From: Pseudomonadales bacterium
GTDB taxonomy: Bacteria; Pseudomonadota; Gammaproteobacteria; Pseudomonadales; Azotimanducaceae
Assembly (NCBI GenBank): GCA_022822135.1
Contig: JAJECH010000025.1
Span: 216,854-280,853 of the forward strand
DNA: 64,000 nucleotides
Direction: 5' to 3'
Part shown: piece by piece, positions 17,761 through 26,632 of the stretch
Layout of the letters: each line of letters begins with the position of its first letter
How positions within the stretch are numbered: the stretch's first letter is position 1
Notes under the pieces: model-generated
Databases searched by the model: none
Told to the model about the DNA's origin: nothing
What the model saw: only the letters and a program-made list of their open reading frames with translations
Program-made: the position numbers and the translations under genes

Positions 17761-19235
17761 GGAATGCCTTGCTGTGCCAAACTCGCAGCTTGAAACAGTG
17801 AACGTGCCTTATTCATACACTCCTTCCACTCCAGTTCAGGAATTGAATCAGCGACAATCCCCGCGCCCGTTTCGATATACAGACAATGATCCTTGATCAC
17901 TGCAGTTCGGATCGCGATCGCCATGTCGAGGTTGCCGTTCCACGCAAGATAACCAACGGCTCCTGCGTAGACACCTCGTTTTACCGGCTCAAGTTCGTCG
18001 ATGATCTCCATTGCGCGAATCTTCGGTGCGCCACTCAGTGTTCCGACTGGCAAGGTAGCACGGAGCACGTCAATCGCGGATTTATCGTCAGCTAGCTCAC
18101 CTTCCACATGCGATGCTATGTGAAACACGTGCGCATAACGCTCTATTTTGAATTCCTCGGTAACGCGCACGCTGCCGATCTTGCAAACTCGTCCGAGATC
18201 ATTGCGACCGAGATCAACGAGCATGAGGTGTTCTGCGATCTCCTTCGGATCATCCATGAGCTCCTGCGCCATCGCACGGTCTTCTTCTTCATCCCTTCCA
18301 CGTCGGCGCGTCCCCGCTAAAGGTCGATTGACGACTCTCCCGTTTTCGACCTGCGCCAGAATTTCAGGAGACGATCCAACGATATGGAAATCGTCAAGAC
18401 GCATAAAGTACATGTAAGGCGACGGATTCAAACTGCGCAACGCGCGATATAGTTGAATCGACGGAATCTCAAACGGGATCGTCATCCGTTGTGCAAGAAC
18501 GACTTGCATGACATCACCCGCGCGAATGTACTCACGCGTACGTTCTACCGCATCCATAAACGCCTCACGGCCAAAACCGGAAACGAATGCCTCCTCCGGA
18601 ATAGGTCCCGTACTTGATGGTGACGGTAGGGCATCCACTGTGGCCGACATGCCACGAGAGATTTCTTCCAGTCGCTCGTACCCTCGGGCCCGTGCGTCAG
18701 TTCGAGACGGATCGACCATCACAATGATCGTGACATGGCTTGTCAGGTTATCGAAAACCACAACTTCGTCCGACACCATCAACAAGATGTCAGGGGTATG
18801 CACATCATCTGGAGGCGTTGAGTCTCGCAGTCGTTTCTCGATAAACCGAACTGTGTCGTATCCGAAATAACCCACGAGACCACCGAAGAACCTTGGCATG
18901 TCTTCGATTTCCGGCACTCGAAATTGTCGTTGGAACGTGTCGATGTATTCCAACGGGTCATCGCATTCGATTCGCTCGGTCACGACCCCGTTCACCTCGT
19001 GTGTGATGGAGCGACCGACAACACGTAGAACTTGCGCTGCAGGTAAACCAATGATCGAGTAGCGAGACCATCGATCGCCACTGCTGGCCGCAGATTCAAG
19101 TAGATAGCTAAATGGTTCATCCGCCAATTTACGATAGACGGACAACGGCGTATCCATGTCGCCGAAAACGGTTAAAGTGAGCGGAATACGGTTGTATCCC
19201 TGCTCAGCCAGTGCCTGAAATTCATCTTGATTCAT
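17757..19235 (-). CDS. trpE: Anthranilate synthase component I TrpE
   Basis: TrpE converts chorismate to anthranilate with ammonia from TrpG. I chose the ATG at 19235 (492 residues, MNQDEFQALAEQGYNRIPL) rather than the upstream TTG at 19265, because the N-terminus then matches proteobacterial TrpE. Chorismate-binding signatures are GRVVNRPLAGTRRRGRD, HLMLVDLGRNDLGRV and IETGAGIVADSIPELEW. The tryptophan feedback site may include LLESA near residue 40. It lies in the rpe-gph-trpE arrangement known from Pseudomonas. No leader peptide with tandem tryptophans was seen in the 98 bases upstream. Confidence 0.96.
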   Translation of the reverse strand: MNQDEFQALAEQGYNRIPLTLTVFGDMDTPLSVYRKLADEPFSYLLESAASSGDRWSRYSIIGLPAAQVLRVVGRSITHEVNGVVTERIECDDPLEYIDTFQRQFRVPEIEDMPRFFGGLVGYFGYDTVRFIEKRLRDSTPPDDVHTPDILLMVSDEVVVFDNLTSHVTIIVMVDPSRTDARARGYERLEEISRGMSATVDALPSPSSTGPIPEEAFVSGFGREAFMDAVERTREYIRAGDVMQVVLAQRMTIPFEIPSIQLYRALRSLNPSPYMYFMRLDDFHIVGSSPEILAQVENGRVVNRPLAGTRRRGRDEEEDRAMAQELMDDPKEIAEHLMLVDLGRNDLGRVCKIGSVRVTEEFKIERYAHVFHIASHVEGELADDKSAIDVLRATLPVGTLSGAPKIRAMEIIDELEPVKRGVYAGAVGYLAWNGNLDMAIAIRTAVIKDHCLYIETGAGIVADSIPELEWKECMNKARSLFQAASLAQQGIP

Positions 19236-19333
19236 AAGTTTCTCGAGCAATCGAAGCGCGACCAATACGGTCGACAGTAGTTGGGTGAAGGATTAGCGAA
19301 TCCAGCGCCAACGAGGGCGCGGTCGTACGTAAT

Positions 19334-20002
19334 TCACAGCAACTGACAAAATGAATCGATGACGTGATCAGCACCTAGTTCGGTAGCTGGTGTGTTGTGG
19401 TTGTATCCGTCTCGCATGCACACCACGGGACAACCCGCAGCTCTCGCGGCTTTCACATCCGTCGTTGAGTCGCCCACAAAAAGCGTCTCAGACGGTACGG
19501 AAACCAGCTCATTACACGCGTACAAAATAGGTTGCGGTTCAGGTTTGCGGACTTGAAGCGTATCACCGCCTACCACAATATTGAAGTACTTATATAGATC
19601 GAGCTCGCGCAGGAGTTGCATAGATAGACCTTGGAGTTTGTTCGTAACAACACCTAACTTGCGAGTGCGCGAGGCTAATGCGATCAATGAATCGACCACA
19701 CCAGGATACGGCACACTGTCAACAGCGATTCGTTCACCGTAACGCTCGAGAAAAAACGCGAAATATTCCTCAAGCTGATCATCACTTAACTTCGACTTAC
19801 CTTGGTGAACAACCGCTTCCGCAAGCATGACTTTCGCGCCATGCCCTACCCAAAGCCGAGTTAAATCAAGCCCCACCTCAGCGTAGCCGGCATGAACGAG
19901 CGTGGCATTGAGCGCATACATCAAATCGGGCGCTGTATCGACGAGCGTCCCGTCTAAATCAAATAGGTACGCATCGTAAGATTGAATTCCGTTCGTCGTC
20001 AT
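19334..20002 (-). CDS. gph: Phosphoglycolate phosphatase Gph
   Basis: This HAD-superfamily phosphatase salvages 2-phosphoglycolate arising from DNA repair. It has 222 residues with motif I FDLDGTLVDTAPDL near the N-terminus, the conserved threonine in VVTNKLQGLS, and the acidic motif FVGDSTTDVKAARAAG. It overlaps rpe (ATGA) and precedes trpE, the same order as rpe-gph-trpE in other gammaproteobacteria, and that context supports Gph over other HAD phosphatases. Confidence 0.92.
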   Translation of the reverse strand: MTTNGIQSYDAYLFDLDGTLVDTAPDLMYALNATLVHAGYAEVGLDLTRLWVGHGAKVMLAEAVVHQGKSKLSDDQLEEYFAFFLERYGERIAVDSVPYPGVVDSLIALASRTRKLGVVTNKLQGLSMQLLRELDLYKYFNIVVGGDTLQVRKPEPQPILYACNELVSVPSETLFVGDSTTDVKAARAAGCPVVCMRDGYNHNTPATELGADHVIDSFCQLL

Positions 20003-20676
20003 GCGGCTAATGCGCGTAATTCCGCAATGGTAGAAGCGTAGTCGTCGCTATTGAATATCGCCGAACCGGCGACAAATATCTCCGCACCTGCCTGCGCAGC
20101 AGCGCCAATGGTCGAACGGCTAATGCCACCATCAATTTCAATATCAATATCGCGCTCATCACGCCTGATGCTGTCTCTAATACGTGCAAGTTTCGGTAGC
20201 ACCTCGGGCATGAAGGACTGACCTCCGAATCCAGGCTTTACCGACATGACTAAAACGTAATTTAGCTGGTCCCAATAAGACGCCAACACAGACTCGGAGG
20301 TTTCTGGATTGAGTACGGCGCCGACTTTCGCGCCACCCGATTCGATTCGATCCAACACTTCCCCAACGTCCTGGCAAGTTTCAGGATGCACGGAGATCAT
20401 GGAAGCGCCGACATCGAGAAATTCATCTACAAGTCGTTCTACCGGATCGACCATGAGATGCACGTCGAACTCGACGTCTGGAAATCTTTTTCGGAGCGCA
20501 GCTAACACCGTTGGTCCAACTGTGAGATTAGGTACGAAATGGTTGTCCATGACGTCAAAATGGATCAAATCTGCGCCACTCGCTAGTACAGCTTCGACCT
20601 CGTCGCCAAGCTGAGCGAAATCTGCCGCCAGAATCGACGGTGCAATCTTGGGATTCACGGCGGGAATCTTAGACAC
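19999..20676 (-). CDS. rpe: Ribulose-phosphate 3-epimerase Rpe
   Basis: Rpe interconverts ribulose-5-phosphate and xylulose-5-phosphate in the pentose phosphate pathway. The 225-residue TIM barrel starts at GTG and reads IAPSILAADFAQLGDEV. Metal-ligand and catalytic segments are HFDVMDNHFVPNLT, FDVHLMV, MSVKPGFGGQSF and EIDGGI. It overlaps gph by 4 bases and starts 4 bases after murU, consistent with one operon. Confidence 0.97.
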   Translation of the reverse strand: MSKIPAVNPKIAPSILAADFAQLGDEVEAVLASGADLIHFDVMDNHFVPNLTVGPTVLAALRKRFPDVEFDVHLMVDPVERLVDEFLDVGASMISVHPETCQDVGEVLDRIESGGAKVGAVLNPETSESVLASYWDQLNYVLVMSVKPGFGGQSFMPEVLPKLARIRDSIRRDERDIDIEIDGGISRSTIGAAAQAGAEIFVAGSAIFNSDDYASTIAELRALAA

Positions 20677-20680
20677 ACGC

Positions 20681-21346
20681 TTAAAGCATCAAGCGACGTA
20701 CGCGCTTGAGTTGCTCGTGTGTTCCGATGTCGTACCAAATACCTTCGTGTGTCTCACCAGTCACACGATTCGCAGCTATCTCACGAAACAAGATCTCACG
20801 TAACGAAAAAGGTCGTACCGTCTCTTCCTTAAAGATGTCAGGCTTTACGAAAGCTATGCCACTGTAGACCCAACGATTCGAGTCTCGGTGCGCATGACGC
20901 ATTACACGTGTACCTTCCAAACTCACGTCCCCATGTTCGCGCTCATCAGGCTTCGGCACGAGAATCAAGTGCATCGTAGCTTCTGGGTCCAGCACCTTAC
21001 GCGTGAATCGATAGCTGGTCCAAACATCCCCATTGAGCAGCACGAACTCTTCCGACCCCAATAGTGGCAGCGCTTTGACGATCCCGCCCCCGGTTTCCAA
21101 GAGGACGTCTTCGTTGCTATAGCTGATGTTGACACCAAACTGCCGACCGCTACCAAGGTGCTCGCTGATTTGATCACCTAAGTGGTGCAGATTCACCACA
21201 ACATCAACGATCCCCGCTCGTTTTAACCACCGCAGCTGGTGCACGATCAACGGCTCGCTCGAGATTGGAATCATGGGCTTTGGCAGTTTTTCGGTGAGCG
21301 GCGCAAGTCGGGTTCCTTTCCCCGCTGCCAAGATCATCGCTTTCAC
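20681..21346 (-). CDS. murU: N-acetylmuramate alpha-1-phosphate uridylyltransferase MurU
   Basis: This nucleotidyltransferase makes UDP-MurNAc from MurNAc-1-phosphate in the peptidoglycan recycling shortcut known from Pseudomonas. The 221 residues open with MKAMILAAGKGTRLAPLTEK and KPMIPI, the sugar-nucleotide transferase signature; FVLLNGDVWTS carries the metal aspartate. The GTG start overlaps the amgK stop, and the gene pair plus proximity to lptD matches the Pseudomonas amgK-murU locus. By sequence alone it could be another sugar-1-phosphate transferase; the neighbour makes MurU most likely. Confidence 0.9.
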   Translation of the reverse strand: MKAMILAAGKGTRLAPLTEKLPKPMIPISSEPLIVHQLRWLKRAGIVDVVVNLHHLGDQISEHLGSGRQFGVNISYSNEDVLLETGGGIVKALPLLGSEEFVLLNGDVWTSYRFTRKVLDPEATMHLILVPKPDEREHGDVSLEGTRVMRHAHRDSNRWVYSGIAFVKPDIFKEETVRPFSLREILFREIAANRVTGETHEGIWYDIGTHEQLKRVRRLML

Positions 21347-22335
21347 AATTTCAATCGTTCAAGCGAAGCTCGTAGTTTCGGTCTGACCTGGGAGTCAAGC
21401 CATGAACTAAATTCTGATAGTTCGTTTCGGTGAGCGATCTTGATAACTCGACTCAGAACGGGCAGCACATAGGGTAAGTGTGTCTGCTTTTGCTGAGTAA
21501 ACCACAAACGGCAAAAGATGCCGACGGCTTTCAGCATGCGCTGGATGGCTGTTACTTCCATTGCTCGTACGAATGCTTCCCTCGGCTGAATACAAGGTAG
21601 ACCTGATCGCTCCGCCAGCAACCGAAATTGATCAATCCAGTTCTCGATTTCATCGTGGGCATGTTCAAAATAGCAGTCGTACATCAAAGACGCCAGATCG
21701 TATACGCTGGAACCGATAAGCGCATCCTGAAAATCTACAATGCCGAGTCGTTCTCCGTCCAACAGGAGATTGCGGCTGTGATAGTCACGATGAACCGTGA
21801 CCTTAGGATGACGGTCTATCTCTGTTGTAAGGGGTTCGGCAATGATGCCTAACGGTTTTGCACTCTGTCCTAGCATCTTGTCACAACACCATTCCTCAAA
21901 AATGTTCAATTCATCAAGTAGGCGCTGGCGGGTATAGGGTGGCACGTGTGCATCTTGAGTGCGCTGGATCGCCACTAATGCGTCGAGTGCCAGTCCCATC
22001 GCTGAACCACGTAGCGTCGGATTCTCGTATACCTCAAGAAACTCAAGGGAACCGAAATCGTCAACAAGAAAGAACCCTCGTCTCATGTTTCGTGCGTGAA
22101 TTTGAGGTACAGGCACTTGGTGTTGGCGAAAAACCTGAGCCAATGCGACAAACTGTTCATTGTTTTCAGTCGAAGGAGGCGCATGAATCGCCATCCGCGA
22201 TTGCCCGAGATTGGATTCAACTCGATAGAAGCGTCTGGTGCTCGCCTCTGGTACGAGCGGATGTAACGTGAATTGGTCTGTTCCTAACGTCCTCACAAGC
22301 CAGTTTCTCAAGGCCGGAGGGGGATCGTTAGACAT
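21343..22335 (-). CDS. amgK: Anomeric MurNAc/GlcNAc kinase AmgK
   Basis: AmgK is an aminoglycoside-phosphotransferase-fold kinase that phosphorylates MurNAc (and GlcNAc) at C1, feeding MurU. I place the start at the ATG at 22335 (330 residues, MSNDPPPALRNWLVRTLG), which has GGAG 11 bases upstream. The longer frame from 22422 would add a basic, unlikely extension inside lptD. The catalytic loop is VTVHRDYHSRNLL, followed by GIVDFQDA. Its start codon shares the CATG at 22333-22336 with the divergent lptD start. Confidence 0.9.
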   Translation of the reverse strand: MSNDPPPALRNWLVRTLGTDQFTLHPLVPEASTRRFYRVESNLGQSRMAIHAPPSTENNEQFVALAQVFRQHQVPVPQIHARNMRRGFFLVDDFGSLEFLEVYENPTLRGSAMGLALDALVAIQRTQDAHVPPYTRQRLLDELNIFEEWCCDKMLGQSAKPLGIIAEPLTTEIDRHPKVTVHRDYHSRNLLLDGERLGIVDFQDALIGSSVYDLASLMYDCYFEHAHDEIENWIDQFRLLAERSGLPCIQPREAFVRAMEVTAIQRMLKAVGIFCRLWFTQQKQTHLPYVLPVLSRVIKIAHRNELSEFSSWLDSQVRPKLRASLERLKL

Positions 22336-24553
22336 GGTGCGGTATCTCCATCGCGAGGTCGCACGACGTCGATGGTGGGTCGGCGCAATACTGTTCGTAG
22401 CGATTAACGGGAGCCACAGCACAGCCGCCTCGGATTTTACGGCAGACTATTGGCCTGCGAGCCAAGAACATGAAGTCTGCCCGACAGTATTTACTCCTCT
22501 GCCCGCGCCTCGATTCGTACCTAAATCCGAGCACAAAGAAAAATCCGTTGTGCGGAGTGACGAATTTCGCGAAACCAACACTGGAAGTCGCTACTTTACG
22601 GGCAACGTCAAGGTCCAAAGTGCCGATTTGCTTCTGACCGCAGAAGAACTGGAGTGGCTAAAAGAAGGTCCGTTGGACTTCGAGCATGGCTTAGCCCTAT
22701 ACCACGAGCAGGCAGCGATGGCGATCGATGAAGCCATCTTGGATATTGAAGCGGACAACCAAATGGCGCGCTTCGGCAATCTGTCGTTTGTCATGTTTGA
22801 TTTTCCGCTTCAGGGCTCACTTAAATCGTTGAAAGCGGACGAAACTCGAGTCGAAGCAGCCGATTTACGTTTTAGTGGGTGCGACCCGCGTGCGGAGAGA
22901 TGGGGATTCCGGATTAAGCACATCGGGATTAACCGAGAAACGACTCGCGTAAGTTTGCGAGGCATTGGTTTCTACATTGGCAAATTGCCGGTTTTCTATG
23001 TTCCGTATTTCACTTTCCGCCCGCAATCTGACCGCAACGGATTTGCCACAACACATTTCAGATACCGCTCCGATAACGGTGTGATCATTGAGCAACCTAT
23101 TCGCGTCTTCGGAAAACACGGTGACTTCGAACTCGCACCAAGATACCTAGAAAAAAACGGAATTCAATTTGGCGCAGATCTTGACCTGTTCGGGTTTCGT
23201 TCGACGTTGGATTGGATTCCGAACGACAAGAAACTTGATCATATTGAAGATGGTTTCATCGATCCCTCACGATGGCGCGTAAAGGCTAACTACAGTAAGG
23301 CATGGGGTGCGGTCGAATCCCTCATCGACTTTACACAACCAAGCGATTTCGCGTATCAACACGACTTTGAGTTCGACTCCCTCACCCAACCAGTCTTCTC
23401 GACGAATAACACCGCAGCGCTGACCTATAGCTCTCGTGATTGGGACATTGGCCTACTCGCGCAACGGATCAACTCGACTTCTGAAGAACTTTTATTGGGC
23501 GAACGCTATCCGGAATTTGATGTGAATTGGCAACCTTGGTGGGGAGTCATAAGCGCAAGTTCTCGTATCAATGGTGCTAGTTATCGAGACTTTCAACTAC
23601 GTTCACATCGCGGCCACGTTGAACAAGCCATTCATGCGGGTTTCACTCGTACTTGGGGTGAGATGAGTTTGAGCGCCGCGAAATCCATGACACGATTCTC
23701 GATTGACGCTTCTGAGGTATCCAGGACGCATACAAGATACAACGATAGTCTTCAGTTAGGCGTTGGGGTGTTCTACGACAAGCATCTGGCCGACAAGGTC
23801 TATACCATCGAACCAAGGTTGCATTACGTCGATCGAACGTTCACAGAATCGCCTCTAGGAATTCCGATCGACCAACCGCGATCAATGCTGAACACAGCGC
23901 AGATCTTCGGTGAGACCCGAACGAGCGGGCTCGACCATATACCCGGTGAACATCGCTTAGCGGCGGGATTTCGATTTCATGTGCTGCCACACACAAATAC
24001 CCAAAACGTCGTACAAGCGGAAATTGCCCACATGACGCATCTTGACGGAGCGGATGGGAGGTCGTCCTCATTCGGTGGCTGGGGCGCTTCATTCGGCATT
24101 CGAAACAACAACGGCTTTGCGTTAGAACATCGACAGTATCGGAGTCGTCACAATCCAAGTGCGAACGAATTCGCTACATTGCTGGTCTATGAACCAACCT
24201 TAACGAAATCTCTGTACACATCAATTGGCAGGCGACCTCGCGACAACATTCACCAATTCGAAATCGGTTTCAGGTGGCCTCTCACCTCTCGCTGGGAAGC
24301 TATCGGTGCGTATGGTTTCGACATCGAAAGTGATCGCGTCACCGATACGCATTTGGGAATCGCATTTACAGGGTGTTGTTATCGCACGCTTTTGTTCATT
24401 CAACGTGCCACCGATTGGGACTTCGTCGAGGGTCGGTATCGCGTGGACCTAGAAAATCGAGTAATGCTCCGTTTTGATCTGATCGGACTAGGCAAGATTG
24501 GTCGCAATCGCATAGAATCGCTAATCGACCGCAAACGCTTCGGTTTTCGTTAA
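22334..24553 (+). CDS. lptD: LPS-assembly outer-membrane protein LptD
   Basis: LptD is the outer-membrane beta-barrel that inserts lipopolysaccharide, working with LptE. From the ATG at 22334 it has 739 residues, with a signal-like segment rich in arginine then WWVGAILFVAI. The OstA jellyroll domain lies at about 85-200 and the barrel follows. The four cysteines of the disulfide pattern are visible: one near the mature N-terminus (HEVCPTV), one in FSGCDPRAERW and an adjacent pair in FTGCCYRT. GGAGGGGG lies 10 bases before the ATG. surA follows after 28 bases. A longer frame from 22238 would sit inside amgK and is less likely. Confidence 0.93.
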   Translation: MVRYLHREVARRRWWVGAILFVAINGSHSTAASDFTADYWPASQEHEVCPTVFTPLPAPRFVPKSEHKEKSVVRSDEFRETNTGSRYFTGNVKVQSADLLLTAEELEWLKEGPLDFEHGLALYHEQAAMAIDEAILDIEADNQMARFGNLSFVMFDFPLQGSLKSLKADETRVEAADLRFSGCDPRAERWGFRIKHIGINRETTRVSLRGIGFYIGKLPVFYVPYFTFRPQSDRNGFATTHFRYRSDNGVIIEQPIRVFGKHGDFELAPRYLEKNGIQFGADLDLFGFRSTLDWIPNDKKLDHIEDGFIDPSRWRVKANYSKAWGAVESLIDFTQPSDFAYQHDFEFDSLTQPVFSTNNTAALTYSSRDWDIGLLAQRINSTSEELLLGERYPEFDVNWQPWWGVISASSRINGASYRDFQLRSHRGHVEQAIHAGFTRTWGEMSLSAAKSMTRFSIDASEVSRTHTRYNDSLQLGVGVFYDKHLADKVYTIEPRLHYVDRTFTESPLGIPIDQPRSMLNTAQIFGETRTSGLDHIPGEHRLAAGFRFHVLPHTNTQNVVQAEIAHMTHLDGADGRSSSFGGWGASFGIRNNNGFALEHRQYRSRHNPSANEFATLLVYEPTLTKSLYTSIGRRPRDNIHQFEIGFRWPLTSRWEAIGAYGFDIESDRVTDTHLGIAFTGCCYRTLLFIQRATDWDFVEGRYRVDLENRVMLRFDLIGLGKIGRNRIESLIDRKRFGFR

Positions 24554-24581
24554 GCTATCCATTCCTCATCCGGTTAAAAGT

Positions 24582-25925
24582 ATGAATTTGTCAATTCACG
24601 GTCGATGCCATCGATGGTTATCCCTCTCTCTATTGTTTCTGACAACGGCAGCTTTCGCTGAGGTCGAGAAGCTCGACAGCATCGCTGCGGTCGTTAATGA
24701 CGATGTCGTTTTGCTGTCGGAACTGAACGAACGCTTCAACAGTTTCAAAGCTCAGCTGACGCCTGCACAAATGCGTCAAGTACCGGACGAAAACGTCATT
24801 CTTAGTCAAATACTGGAGCGACTGATCGTCGAGTCTATTCAATTACAAGAAGCGGAAATGCGTGGTATTGTCATTGATGACGAGGAGATCAATGTAACAG
24901 CGCAAAACTATGCCGCAGAACAGAGCATGTCGGTCGAGCAGCTGCAAGAAGCCCTCCGATCTGAAGGTGTCACGTATGAGATGTTTCTCGCCGAAATTCG
25001 ACGCCAAATGACCCTCGCTCGGGTACAGCAGATCATGGTCAATCGTCGCTTGTATGTGTCTCAGCGCGATATTGAGGACTTCCGGAAGTCGCCTTACTTC
25101 GAGCAGCTGGCATCCGAAGAGTACCGCATTGGCCACATTCTGCTTGCAATCGACGACAAAGCGGGTCCCGACGCAGAAGCAAGGGCTAGAGAGACTGCGA
25201 CATACTTAATTGAAGAACTCCGAGATGGTACGCCTCTCTCCGGACTCGCAGTGAATTACTCCGCTTCGAACACTGCACTGGAGGGTGGAGACCTCGGTTG
25301 GCGCAAAGCATCACAGATTCCCAGTTTATTTAGTGATCAGATACTCGAGATGGACGTTAGTGAGGTTGCGGAACCGATCCAGAACTCGCTCGGTATTCAC
25401 ATCGTCCAACTCCTGGAGAAACGGGGAGCATCCACAACCACCGGCGAAAGTTCACTCGTGCGTCATATTCTGGTGTCCCCTTCTGCGATTCGCTCCGAAG
25501 AGGAAACGGCTGACCTCGTGCGAGAACTGAAGCAGCGCATTGCGGACGGAGAGGAGTTCGCAGTACTCGCCGAAGAGTATTCCGACGATCCGTCATCCGC
25601 GTTAGCAGGAGGTGATCTGGGTTGGAATAACGGAGAGAACTTCGTCCCTGAATTTCAAGCCGCGATGGCGGAAGCTGAAATCGGTGTCGTAACCGAACCG
25701 TTTGAAACAGAATACGGTTGGCACATTCTTGAGGTACAAGATCGACGGGTAGAAGACCTTAGTGAAGACGCTCTTAATGAACTTGCGCTACGAGCGATCT
25801 ATGAGCGACGGTTTGACGAATTACTTCAAGGCTGGATCAAGGAAGTACGCGATGAAGCTTTCGTCCAGATACTGGCAGGAACCGCATCATCAGAGCAAGA
25901 AAACGCTTCGGACAGCATTTTTTAA
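24582..25925 (+). CDS. surA: Periplasmic chaperone / peptidyl-prolyl isomerase SurA
   Basis: SurA folds outer-membrane proteins such as LptD in the periplasm. It has 447 residues. The signal peptide ends near TTAAFA-E (about residue 27), the SurA N-domain covers about 30-165, and two parvulin domains follow: the first begins at EYRIGHILLAI, the second at SLVRHILVSPSAI and includes AGGDLGWNNGENFVPEF. The C-terminal tail (GTASSEQENASDSIF) is encoded by DNA that also encodes the N-terminus of rsmA in another frame. E. coli has pdxA between surA and rsmA; here it is absent. Confidence 0.96.
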   Translation: MNLSIHGRCHRWLSLSLLFLTTAAFAEVEKLDSIAAVVNDDVVLLSELNERFNSFKAQLTPAQMRQVPDENVILSQILERLIVESIQLQEAEMRGIVIDDEEINVTAQNYAAEQSMSVEQLQEALRSEGVTYEMFLAEIRRQMTLARVQQIMVNRRLYVSQRDIEDFRKSPYFEQLASEEYRIGHILLAIDDKAGPDAEARARETATYLIEELRDGTPLSGLAVNYSASNTALEGGDLGWRKASQIPSLFSDQILEMDVSEVAEPIQNSLGIHIVQLLEKRGASTTTGESSLVRHILVSPSAIRSEEETADLVRELKQRIADGEEFAVLAEEYSDDPSSALAGGDLGWNNGENFVPEFQAAMAEAEIGVVTEPFETEYGWHILEVQDRRVEDLSEDALNELALRAIYERRFDELLQGWIKEVRDEAFVQILAGTASSEQENASDSIF

Positions 25926-26632
25926 CTGATCAAGGCGTCATCGCGCGAATTCACGACGCGCTAGCGATTCAGCCAAACGAATGCGTGATTGAGATCGGTC
26001 CCGGCCGTGGTGCGTTAACGAACGATCTCGTCGAAGCAACCTCACATCTCACCTTGATCGAGCTGGATCGCGATTTTGCGGAAGACCTGCAGTCACGATT
26101 TCCCGTCGCTGAGCTACGCAGTGTTGACGTCCTTGACGAGCCTCTCGATTCCTTCATTGGACATCGCATTGTCGGGAATCTGCCGTACAACATTTCAACG
26201 CCCCTTCTTATTCGCCTATTACAGGAACCCAGAATCGTTGATATGCACTTCATGCTGCAACGAGAAGTTGCACTACGGTTAGCTGCGTCACCTGGAGAGA
26301 AAGCATGGGGGCGCTTGTCCGTAATGGCGCAATACCGGTGTCATGTAGAACCTCTTTTTACCGTATCCGCCGATGCTTTCCGACCTACACCTAAGGTTGA
26401 ATCGATGTTCGTACGCTTTACGCCCGTTACCCCGAAACATGAGGTCTACGATTTTCAGACGTACTCAAACGTCGTCAGAACGGCGTTTTCGCAACGACGT
26501 AAAACCCTCGCCAATAGCCTATCGAGTTTCCAGATCACATGGGAAAAGTTGGGGGTGGATTCACGTATGCGTGCAGACCATGTCAGCGTGAACGATTACG
26601 TATCAATCTCAAACTACATTGATTCACGATGA
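25886..26632 (+). CDS. rsmA: 16S rRNA dimethyladenosine transferase RsmA (KsgA), probable non-canonical ATC start
   Basis: RsmA dimethylates the two adjacent adenosines near the 3' end of 16S rRNA and checks 30S maturation. The conserved N-terminal motif ARKRFGQHFLTD is encoded at about 25895-25930, inside the end of surA, followed by VIEIGPGRGALT (SAM loop), NLPYNISTPLL and AFSQRRKTLANSL. The first ATG/GTG/TTG in frame is the GTG at 25985, which would delete the FGQHFL motif, and a stop lies at 25853-25855. The only candidates between are ATC codons at 25886 and 25889, 5 and 8 bases after AGGA (25877-25880). That gives 247-248 residues. The start is inference; the extended frame is directly visible. 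Confidence 0.85.
   Translation: MIRARKRFGQHFLTDQGVIARIHDALAIQPNECVIEIGPGRGALTNDLVEATSHLTLIELDRDFAEDLQSRFPVAELRSVDVLDEPLDSFIGHRIVGNLPYNISTPLLIRLLQEPRIVDMHFMLQREVALRLAASPGEKAWGRLSVMAQYRCHVEPLFTVSADAFRPTPKVESMFVRFTPVTPKHEVYDFQTYSNVVRTAFSQRRKTLANSLSSFQITWEKLGVDSRMRADHVSVNDYVSISNYIDSR

Noticed and set aside
19236..19333. A tryptophan attenuator upstream of trpE.
   Set aside because: No leader peptide with adjacent tryptophan codons and no terminator/antiterminator pair was seen.
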